A stretch of DNA of 20,492 nt from the IMG/VR virus record IMGVR_UViG_3300040751_002956, positions 1 through 20,492 of that record. One strand, given 5' to 3'. Position numbers and translations under genes: made by a program. This document shows positions 7,901 through 17,900 of this stretch, piece after piece (position 1 is the stretch's first letter; every line of letters starts with the position of its first letter). Source of the stretch: a virus. The notes beneath the pieces were generated by a model that did no database searches, was not told the origin of the DNA, and saw nothing but the letters and a program-made list of their open reading frames with translations.

Positions 7901-8435
7901 TAGGTCACAGTTTGAACCTGAATTAGAAAAAGTTAAAAGTATAAGTGACACGATAATTTTTCATAGCGTTAAGTATAGACCTTTATTTGGAACAACTGCT
8001 GATACAAGCCTACAAGCACAATTTAAATTAGTAAGATCGTCACAGAGCGTAATCAGTGATAATCAACTTAGAAGCGGAGTAGTAGGAGCAATTAACGATT
8101 ACTTTAATATTCAAAATTGGGATTTTGGTGACACTTTTTACTTTACAGAACTTGCAACATATATTCATAATGTTATGGCTCCTGATCTAGCAAACATAGT
8201 AATTGTTCCGAGATCTAATGCACAAAGTTTTGGTAGTTTATTTCAAATTACCAGCAAAGCAGATGAAATTTTTATCAGCACCGCAACTGTAGACAATGTT
8301 GAGATTATTGATAGTTTGACTGCAACTAATTTACAAGCATCAGGAAACGTTATTAGTAGCGTTGAATCAATAGGTACGGTCTCCGTTACTTCGACAAGTT
8401 CTACTACAGTAAGTAACGGAGGTTCTATCTACTAA
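4965..8435 (+). CDS. gp6: gp6-type baseplate wedge protein, enlarged
   Basis: 1,156 residues against 660 for T4 gp6. gp6 dimers form the continuous inner ring of the baseplate and drive its change of shape on contraction. The N-terminal helical block has DFPTIRRTMINYLRKNYPED and ESSEYLALIDVIAFLGQSL. The baseplate_J-type core includes FADGSFGDLPNG at residue 343 and AP-x-A-F-Y-S-Q-N-R-M-V-T-G-E-D-Y from residue 420, both typical of gp6/gpJ proteins. Residues after about 560 have no T4 counterpart that I can place and are beta-rich. They include an EF-hand-like acidic loop at 816-827. The last 30 residues are Ser/Thr/Val-rich. The stop overlaps the next start as TAATG. Confidence 0.92.
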   Translation: MASYDRQNSLLVNEDWSKIYRSFTDANFSSYDFPTIRRTMINYLRKNYPEDFNDYIESSEYLALIDVIAFLGQSLSYRIDLNARENFIETAQKKESVLKLARLVGYNNKRNECASGLLKITGVQTTQSLNDSTGTPLRNRFILWNDDANVNWLEQINTIFNNAFQGNIQFGKPNASEVIGGIQTDVYKLNSSNSDIPSYNFSKTVNGTQTQFNIVSSRIRNGEIEEATPLPGNTFGLLYRNDKRGNSSENTGYFLQFKQGEIYTSGFRIDNPTTNEIVNLNTPNINNTDVWLWELDQSGNFLYEWTKLESTVGSNAIYNSLSSNNRKIYTVVSRDQDQVSLNFADGSFGDLPNGNFRVYYRQSNGLTYTIRPADLQNIFIDIPYTSKSGQRNTLTIQCALQSTVTNASSTESVAEIKRNAPQAFYSQNRMVTGEDYNTLPLTSSPQIVKAKAINRVSSGVSRQFEIKDPTGKYSSTNIMADDGILYKNDFEVDFTFTFSTRNDILGVLRNTVEPIIASIGTKSFYYDKFPRINTEGLNIDWTLSTNLSNGSTGYFRNNVNGAPITVGAFTGNNFRFIAPDSMIKFVPPTGRYFLPNGELTTTKTKTTKDYIWTKVLNVVGDGSNGGLGELDDGSGPVTLSEKIPSLAVPSQIVPNIVTDLPSDIETEIVDLAFNYKNFGIRYDQPTLTWKIITNANVNTIDPFSLDRQGDLSGTKSDKSWFVLFETDGETYNVTYRGLDYRFESEDFVQFYVDARGKTYDPKTGTVIKDQIKILKVNEDPILDTSLDKDYQWEITGSIRNNDGFEDTNRIEVNLYDSDDDGMIDDPDSFLNVVAPNSVDIRGYRDKFVFFQTTQVENYSIAQKINASNFVIFDRETSIPALSDYTDGQLFYFYASTENVIKSYNATTGALALESSYFAKPGRDNLKFQYIHNAENDRRLDPSKTNIIDLYMLTEAYDSDYRTFVQNGGSIPAAPSSEQLRSQFEPELEKVKSISDTIIFHSVKYRPLFGTTADTSLQAQFKLVRSSQSVISDNQLRSGVVGAINDYFNIQNWDFGDTFYFTELATYIHNVMAPDLANIVIVPRSNAQSFGSLFQITSKADEIFISTATVDNVEIIDSLTATNLQASGNVISSVESIGTVSVTSTSSTTVSNGGSIY
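7410..7445 (+). other. EF-hand-like acidic loop in the gp6 C-terminal extension
   Basis: Residues 816-827 read DSDDDGMIDDPD. They match the 12-residue calcium-loop pattern with Asp at positions 1, 3, 5, 9 and 12, Gly at 6 and Ile at 8. No flanking paired EF-hand helices are evident, so if calcium is bound it would be in a TSP3/dockerin-like isolated loop. Confidence 0.5.
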
Positions 8436-8437
8436 TG
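8418..8437 (+). promoter_or_regulatory. GGAGG plus TAATG coupling site into the giant ORF
   Basis: GGAGG (8418-8422) lies inside the end of gp6, 12 bases before the ATG. TAA (8433-8435) and ATG (8435-8437) share one base. This fixes the start of the giant frame and ties its translation to that of gp6. Confidence 0.65.
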
Positions 8438-8930
8438 GCTTATAGCGATAATAACAACGTTCCAGTAAACGCAGAAAACAAAGATCAGTACAGAAATAGT
8501 GCTAATCTTTTACCTTTGTTTTTTAGAACAGAAGCCAATAAAAAGTTTTTAGGGGCTACATTAGATTCACTTATTTCTAAAGGCCAACTAGAAAAAGTTA
8601 ATGGTTTTGTTGGTTCTAGATATGCACGTTCTGCAAAAACTTCTGACAGATATTTAACAGAGCCTACGTCCAATCGTAGAAGATATAATCTATTACCAAG
8701 TGCTGTAATCAGAGATGATTTTGATAATAGAACAGATTGGTTAGCAACATACGACGATTTAATTAATCAAATAGATTTTTTTAATGGCAAAACTAACAAT
8801 CATGACAGACTATTTTCAGGAAATTATTATGCTTGGAATCCGCATATTGATTTTGATAAGATTGCAAATTACAGACAATATTATTGGCTACCACAAGGTC
8901 CTAGTCCTGTAACCGTTACAGGTTTAGCAG
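8435..8930 (+). other. Conserved N-terminal block of the giant protein (possible baseplate anchor)
   Basis: Residues 1-165. It begins with a polar tail, then a helical segment LLPLFFRTEANKKFLGATLD with ISKGQLEKVNGFVG. Next come aromatic stretches RLFSGNYYAWNPHID and NYRQYYWLPQGPSP. I recall this kind of opening at the start of large structural proteins of marine myoviruses. An N-terminal end that docks on the wedge while the C-terminal modules point outward would be the usual polarity for tail fibre-type proteins, but here that is inferred. Confidence 0.5.
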
Positions 8931-11900
8931 AAGGAACTGTAAGTTCGTTTAATGTAACAAATCAAAATAGTAATGCTTGGGTTTTTACACCCGACGGCAG
9001 TAGTGCTAATCCTGTTATAAAATTATATAGAGGTGCAACATACAAATTTGAAGTAAATGCTCCGGGTCATCCTTTTTATATTAAACTTGCTAGAACCACA
9101 GGTGACTTAGATCAGTATGAAGAAGGAATTACAAACAACGGTACAGAAAATGGTGCAGTTGTGTTTACTATTCCAAAAGGTGCTCCTGATATTTTATATT
9201 ACGTTTGTGGCAATCATCAAGAAATGCAAGGTATTTTTGAAATTAAAAATGCAGTTGATGAATTAAACATTGATATTCCTACGGAAATTTTAGGTAAAAG
9301 AGAATATACAAGTGCAAATGGTGTAGAATTTACAAACGGATTAAAAGTTAATTTTACAGGCGATGTAACTCCGTCGACCTATAAAAATAAAAACTTTTAT
9401 GTTGATGGTGTTGGCGATAAAATTAAACTTCTACCTGTTACAGAATTTGACACACCGGAAGGATACAGTCAGAATTTTGACTACGAATTTGATATTGAAA
9501 GTTTTGATGAAACTCCATACGATGATGCAGAAAGTTCGCCAACAATTTCTGAATATGTAACAATCAATCGTGCAAGCATTGATAAAAATCCGTGGAGTCG
9601 CTATAATAGATGGTTCCATGTTGATGTTATTGAAGCAACAGCAAAATATAATAATACCAGTGCGGTATTAGATGAAAATACTAGGGCAAAAAGACCGATT
9701 ATTGAATTTAAGCCTAATATACAATTACATAATTTTGCCACACAAGGAATTGGTAACATTGATGTTATTGATACTGTTACTACAGATGCATTTAGTGATG
9801 TTGAAGGACAGATAGGTTATTATATTGATGAAATTGATTTAGTCAAAGGTATGAGGGTTACATTCAATGCAGATACTGATATCACAGTTCGAGGCAAGAT
9901 TTATGAAGTAGATTTTGTAAGTCATGGCGGCAAATCTAGACTACATTTAATTGAAAAAGAAACACCTGTTAACGGGCAAGGAATTGTAGTTAATGACGGT
10001 AGAAGTGAAAAAGGCACAAGTTGGTATTTTGACGGAGTACATTGGATTCGTGGACAACAGAAAACTACTATCAATCAAGCACCTCTATTTGAATTGTATG
10101 ATAATAATAACACATCATTTAGTGATTCAACATATGGGGTCAATGCGTTTCAAGGAAATGAATTAGTAAGTTATAAAATTGGCACAGGCGGAAATGATAA
10201 TATTTTAGGTTTTCCACTCGAATATCAAAACGTTGCTAATATTGGCGATATAGTTTTTGAGTTTGATTGGGATGATCAGAGTTTTACATATAATAATGGC
10301 GATCAAAATGTTGTCCAAGATACTGCAAGTGGGAATGTAAAAGTTAGCGAAGATTTAACAACTTATGTTTTTGAATCTGGTTGGTCTATTGTAGATGAAG
10401 ACATTAGACAAAAAATTATACAAATAAATGATACAGTTATTACTACACCGTTTATAGAAATAACATCAATAATTGATCCTGGATTATATTTACAGCCTCA
10501 AGATATTGTTGTAGAATACGAAAGTAACATCTTAAAATCAAATCATGGATTTAGTTTTAGAGCAGAGAACAAAAGACTTTTCTTAGATTTTGCAGAAAGC
10601 ATTCCTGGTGATGTAAGAGTTACAATTAAAATTTTAACAAATCAAACACCGACACAGTTTGGATTTTATGAACCTCCTATTAATTTAACTAATAACAGTG
10701 AAAATAATGACTTAAAAACATTTACTTTAGGTAGTGTTACAGATCATGTAAAAACAATTTTTTCAAATGATCAGCGTGTTGTAGGACAATTTAATCGTAC
10801 TTCTAATGCACGTGACATTAAAGATTTATACAAATTTGGTAGAAGGTACGTAAAACATCAAAGCAGTGTACTACCTGCTATCTTCGGTTTAGTAGATAGT
10901 GAAACAAATGTTATTAAAGCAATTAGAAAAAATGCTTTAGATTATAATGTATTCAAACAACAGTTTATAAAAGTTTTTGATAAAACTGAAATATCTGGTA
11001 ATCCTCGCGATGACGTAGACGCAATATTGTACAGCATGGCACTGAATACGCAACCAGATAGTCAATATTTTTATAGTGACATGTCTGGGTTTGGGCGTTC
11101 ATTAACTAAAAATGAATATACTGTCAATGCATTCGAACAACAGATATTTGGAATCCAATCAAACTTTAATTTAAATCAAATATCTAACAGAAGTATATAT
11201 GTTTATTTTAACGGTGAGCATTTAATTAATACTAAAGATTATGAGTTTGATCCTACAGATAACACTGTAACTATTTTGAGACCAACAAGTATTGGGGATA
11301 CAGTTGTAGTTTACGATTATGACACAACAGGTAATGTTATACCTAGCACACCTACTAAGTTGGGATTGTATCCAAAATTTGAACCTAAAATTTATGTAGA
11401 TGACACGTATGTTACTCCAACAAAAGTGATCCAAGGTCATGACGGTAGTAAAGTAGTAGCCTATGACGATTATAGAGATGACATTATTCTTGAACTGGAA
11501 AAAAGAATTTACAACAATATAAAAGTAGATTATGATAGAAGTGTATTTGATAGCAATAAATTTATTCCTGGTGCTTTTAGAAATAACAGTTATACTACAC
11601 AAGAATTTAACGAAATATTAGAAGACGATTTTAACTACTGGTCAAATTTATATAGTATCGAATATTTAGAAAATACCACAAGCGTTGAAGGAGATGTATT
11701 TTCTTATAACTTATCGTCAGGCAACGACGTTATTAATAATGAAAGTTTACCTGGATACTGGCGAGCAATATATAAAAAGTTTTATGATACTGATCGTCCG
11801 CATACTGCACCTTGGGAAATGCTAGGATATTCGGAACAACCTAGTTGGTGGAAAGGTCGTTATGGCCCAGCACCTTACACTAAAGGAAATAATATTCTTT

Positions 11901-14900
11901 GGGAAGATATTGAAAAAGGTTTTGATTATGGTATTGGAAAATCAAATCCAATTTATGCAAGACCCGGATTGAGTAAAATTCTTCCTGTAAATGATTATGG
12001 AGATTTATTAAGTCCAATAGAAGCAAATTTAGTTAGTGGATTTATTACAACAAATCTTAACCAAGATTGGGTATTTGGTGACACCGGTCCTGCAGAGTAT
12101 GCTTGGAGATCTAGTAGTTGGTATCCATATGCACTTCAAGTGGCACTAGCATTAACAAAACCTGCAAACTATCTAACTACACAGTTTGACACAAGTCAAA
12201 ATTTACAATCAGCAAGCGGAAACACAATTTATAAATCAACTGGTAAAATTATAGATTTTACAGATATTAAAATTCACAATCTATTTTACAATCGTGTAAG
12301 ATACTTTGGTGCAGGATATCATGTGTTTGTTGTTGATTACTTAAAATCTAAAGCACAAGATGTTGTTATTGGATATCACGAAAGACTAACAAACATCAGT
12401 ATGAATCTATCATACAAAACAGGTGCATTTGTTAACAAAGAACGATTAAAAGTTTTACTAGAAAGCAGTAATCCTAATCAACCAGACAAAAGTATTTTTT
12501 TACCAGATGAGAATTATGAAGTTACATTTAGAAAAAGCAATCCGGTCTTTACTGCAAACATAAGCGGTGTAATTGTTGAAAAGACTGATAGAGGATATTT
12601 GGTTAAAGGATATAACAAGTATCAACCAAGATTTCAAATTTACAAGCCTATTCTTTCACAGAGAGATCAAGCGGTAAACATTGGTGGAACTTCTGCAAAA
12701 TTTATTCTTTGGCAAGAACAAAAATTTTATGGTATCGGCCAAATAGTTCAATATGATGGATTTTATTATAGAACAAACCAAGATCACACTAGTGATACAG
12801 TCTTCGACCCGACAAAATTTTCTAGATTAGCAGAACTTCCACTTACTGGCGGAGCAAGTGTTCAAAAGCCAATTAGATTCGAAGAAGTTGTATCAACTGT
12901 TCCATACAATACTGTTCTACCTAATATTCAGGAAGTATATAACTTATTATTAGGATACGGAAAATATTTAGAAAGTATAGGATTTGTGTTTGATGAAAAA
13001 ATCAACGAACTCGGAGAACTTTCAGATTGGGATTTAAGCGGCAAAGAATTTTTATACTGGACTACACAAAACTGGAATGTAGGAAGTGTTATTACATTAT
13101 CTCCTTTTGCTGGCAAAATTAAATTTAAGTTTGCAACAGGCCAGGTAGATAATGTTTTAGATAGTTTTTACGAATATTCTATCTATAATGCCGCAGGAAA
13201 TATTATTGGTAGAAATAATATCAGCACTATTAGAGAAAGCGGTTCTTTTCAATTAATGCCAAAAGATACACTAGAAGGTATCTTTAATGCACAACTAAAC
13301 TTAGTACAAAAAGAACATGTTCTAGTGTTTGACGATAAGAGTGTTTTTGGTGATGTTATATATGATCAAGAAGCAGGATACAGACAAGAAAGATTAAAAT
13401 TAATTGGGTTTAAAACTACTGAATGGGACGGTGATTTGTTTAGTCCAGGATTTGTTTTTGACGAAGCAAAGATTGCTCCGTGGACAAGTTATAAAGATTA
13501 TAATTTAGGTGATGTTGTAAAATATAAATCTAAATTTTATAGTGCAAAAACTTTTATTGCTGGCAGTAGTGAATTCGAATATTCAAAGTGGATTTATTTA
13601 GAAAATGAACCCAAGGCTGAATTGTTGCCTAATTTAGATTTTAAAATTAGTAATTTCCAAGACTTTTATAACCTTGATACAGAAACATTTGATGATGCAA
13701 CAACTAAATTATCACAACACTTGATTGGCTATCAAAAGCGTTTTTATTTAGATAATCTTATTCAAGACAGCACAGCACAATATAAATTTTATCAAGGATA
13801 CATCAAAGAAAAAGGAACCAAAAATGCTGTTGACGGGATTGGTCGTTTACGCATTGACGGTGTAACCACAAATGTAGAACTTGACGAAGAATGGGCCTTT
13901 AAGGTAGGAAGTTATGGTAGTACATCTACTGTAAATGAAATTGAATTTGTTCTAAATGAAAAAGACAACTTAGATAATCCTCAGGCGTATGACTTTGTAA
14001 GTGCAGTTACAACAAATACATCACCGGGTAATAATATTCAATTGCTTGCTAATAGTATTGCAATTAAGCCATCGAACTATGATAACAACCCATGGCCGAT
14101 TACAAATTTAAGTGCCGATGATGGAATAACAAGCGATTATATTAACAAACTACCGGTAGCAGGCTATCCAAGAGTAGATGATATTCCTACAACAGCATTT
14201 AGATATAGTGATATGATCGGAAGCAGTATCATTAATCAGTTAGATGATAGTGATTTAATTTGGGTGGCAAAAGACAGAGATAATGATTGGAATGTATATC
14301 AGTTGCAATCAATACCTGCAAGAATTATTCAAACCGATGATATCAAAACACAATTTTTTGATGGGGAAATTACTTTCTTTACAGATATACCTCATAATCT
14401 ACAAGTAGGACAAATTATAAGTATTAAAAATTTCGGTGATGATATTGATAATGTTTATGAAGTAAAATCAATACCAAATACAACTTCTTTTAAAGTCGCA
14501 GGAGAAGATTCGAGTGCATCTTTACAAGATAGTTCAGCAGGAACTATTTTAGAATTTATTACTAATAGAGTCAGCAATCCTGATGGAATTAACAACATAA
14601 AAAATGTTACTACAATTGAGGACGATAGTTTAATCTACGCCGACGATGACGGTACCGGCAAATGGGCAGTATACCAAAAAACTAGAGCATTTAAAGAAAA
14701 CAAATGGGGAAGTCCGAATGAAATACTAGGACAAAAGTTTGGCTACAATATTACTACTGCTAATCAAGGAAGAACTATAGTCGTTGCGGCTCCTACATTC
14801 GGAGATGAGGGACAAATATATGTTCTAAACAGAGAATTTAACACAGGTATTGAAACACTTCAAACAACACAAGGTTTTAGTGTCTCATTTAATGCTAGTG

Positions 14901-17900
14901 ATAACATTGTAAGTGATGCAGGAAATCCTGCATTAGGATCGAGTTTAGCATTAAGTAATGATGGAACAGTTTTAGCGGCCGGTGCACCTGAATCTAGTAA
15001 TTTTAAAGGTGCAGATGATAGCACATACGGTAATGGATTTAGAGTTAGCATAGGGGACTTCACTGTAGATCCAAGCCCTTACAGCAGAGAAGGTGTAGTA
15101 ACACTTCATACTTATGACACACAAGAAAATCTTTTTAAATTAAATTATATAATTGGATCAAGTGAACCTGAAGACGATCTACATTTTGGTACTAGCGTAT
15201 TGGTATCTAATACTAAATTGCTTGTAGGTGCTCCAGGCAAAACAAACTATCAAGGTAAAGTTTATATCTACGATAAAACTACTAGACCAGACGGAAGCAC
15301 ACTCGATTGGGATCTAAGCGATCATCACATTTTGTCTATTCCTAATAGTAGAGATGGTGATAGATTTGGATCTACTATGACTGCAACTAGTGACCTAAGC
15401 ATAATTGCAGTTAGTGCGCCGGGATACGAAGAACAAGGCGATGATAGCACAGCAAACAAAGGTGCAGTATTCATTTATAGTTTGAACAACAACGAATATC
15501 AACTTTTACAAACAATTAGCAGTGCAACATTTAATGAAATAGATTCAGGTGATAGTTTTGGCTATGCGATGGATATGAGCAGTGACGGAACTACACTTAT
15601 TATAAGTGCACCATATGACGATGCAAATACAGTTAATAGCGGCGCAGTTTATTACTTCAAAAAAACAGGCGATGATAGCAGTCAAGACCTGTACACATAC
15701 CAGCAAACTATTTTTAGTCCTCTAAAAGCAGTTCAAGAACAGTTTGGTGCTAATCTATCTTTAAATGCAGAAGGTAATGCTTTTGCAGTATGGAGCCAAC
15801 ATGGACGTAATAGGTTAGAAACAACATTTGACAAATTTACTATACTAGAAGATAGCACAATAGGCCAAACTAGTGCAGAAACAACCTTTGATGCAGGGAC
15901 ATTAGGTATTGTCGATGAAAATTATGCAAGTGGTACAGTTTATACATACACTTTAATTAATACTAAGTTTGTTTTCGGACAAAATATTAGTTCTATTACC
16001 ACAAATGAATTTGATGAGTTTGGCAGAGGTCTTGCTTATACAGGAAATTCTCTTGTTGTAGGATCTCCTAATAGCAAAAATATTGATAATGAATCTATTG
16101 GAAGTTTGTTTGTATATCAAAAAACAGGTAGCGGCGGCTGGAATAAATTAAGAACACAAGATGATCCAGTAGATCCGTATAGTGTTAAAAAGGCATTCAC
16201 TTACAATCGTGCCACAAACAAAGTTAAAGACTTTTTAGAAACAATCGATCCTGCAAAAGGAAAAATATCCTACCTTGCAGATGCAGAAGTCAAATATAAA
16301 ACAGATGTAGATCCAGCAACGTATACTTTTGGTACAGATACTGTTAATGTCAAGCCAACAACTGCATGGACAAACGAGCATGTAGGAGAAGTTTGGTGGG
16401 ATTTGTCAACTGCTAGTTTTATTTGGTATGAACAAGGTGATACTGAGTATAGAAAAACAAATTGGGGATCATTATTTCCAGGATCTACTGTAGATGTGTA
16501 TGAATGGGTTGAGTCTAGTTTATTGCCTAGCGAATGGTTAGAGTTATCTTCAACTCAGCAAGGATTTGCACAAGGAATTAGCGGAACACCTAAATATGGT
16601 GACGATGTGTTTACACAGAAAAATATCTATAATAGTGTTTCGGGTGGGTTTGAATCTAGATATTATTTCTGGGTAAAAAATAAAGTTGACGTTCCTAATT
16701 TACCGGATAGAAATATTCCTGTGGTTGAGATTGCAAATATTATTACAGACCCGCAAGCCTACGGAGTAAAAAGCATTCAATTGTTAAGTAAAAATGCACT
16801 AAGCATTAGTAATGTAAAAACAACATTAGATGACAGTAATGTTTTCCTTAATATTCAATATAGAAATATTGAAACTGATATTCCTGAACACAATGAATGG
16901 CAATTAATAGGAGAAAATCAATATAAGAAAATTGATAACGAACTTCTTATTAAAAAACTTGTTGATAGTTTAACAGGATATGACAGCACCGGAAATCCAG
17001 TACCGGATACAGCATTACCATTGCAACGCAAATACGGGATTCAAGTTCGTCCTAGACAAAGCATGTTTGTTGATAGACTAAAAGCCTTAGAAACTTTGAT
17101 TATATACACAAATCAAATAATGCTTGGGGAAAGAATTGTTGATACTAAAAATATTCAACCATTATTTGAAAAAGATCCATTACCAGCACAAGGGACAGGT
17201 AAATGGGATATTACTATTGATGAAATTGAAGATTTAGATAATGTCGGAACACAAGATTTAGTACAAGCAAGTGCTACAGTAAATCTAGTCAATGGTAGAG
17301 TAACATCTGTAAAAGTAGTAAATTCTGGCTTTGGATATAAAAATCCTCCAGAAATACAAATTACAGGAAACGGAAGTGGTGCCAAACTAAAAGCAAATAT
17401 TAATGCTAACGGAGAAATAACGTCAATTGATGTTGTAAAACAAGGAACAAATTATAGTTTCTGTAATATCTATATTAGACCTTTTAGGGTACTAGTTCAA
17501 GTTGATAGTACTGCTAATAATAACTGGGCAATTTACGAATGGCAAACTGCAACAAAGTTATGGTCAAGAACAAATACTCAAACTTATGATTTAAGACGTT
17601 TTTGGAGATATGCGGATTACATTGTTCCAGGTTTTAATATTGATACAATTATAGATTATAAAATCAGTGCTCCTTACGAATTGAATACAATTAATCCGCA
17701 AGAAGGAGATATTGTAAGAGTTGAAAATGCCGGCGATGGTAATAGCATGATCTTGAAAAAAGTTATTACTAATGGTACATTTAATAATGATTATGACTTG
17801 ATGTACAAAGCAAACTCAACGATTCAAATAAATTCAAACATATACAATTATGAAGAACTAAACTTTGGTTATGCTGGTTTAGAAAACTATGATGTTAACT

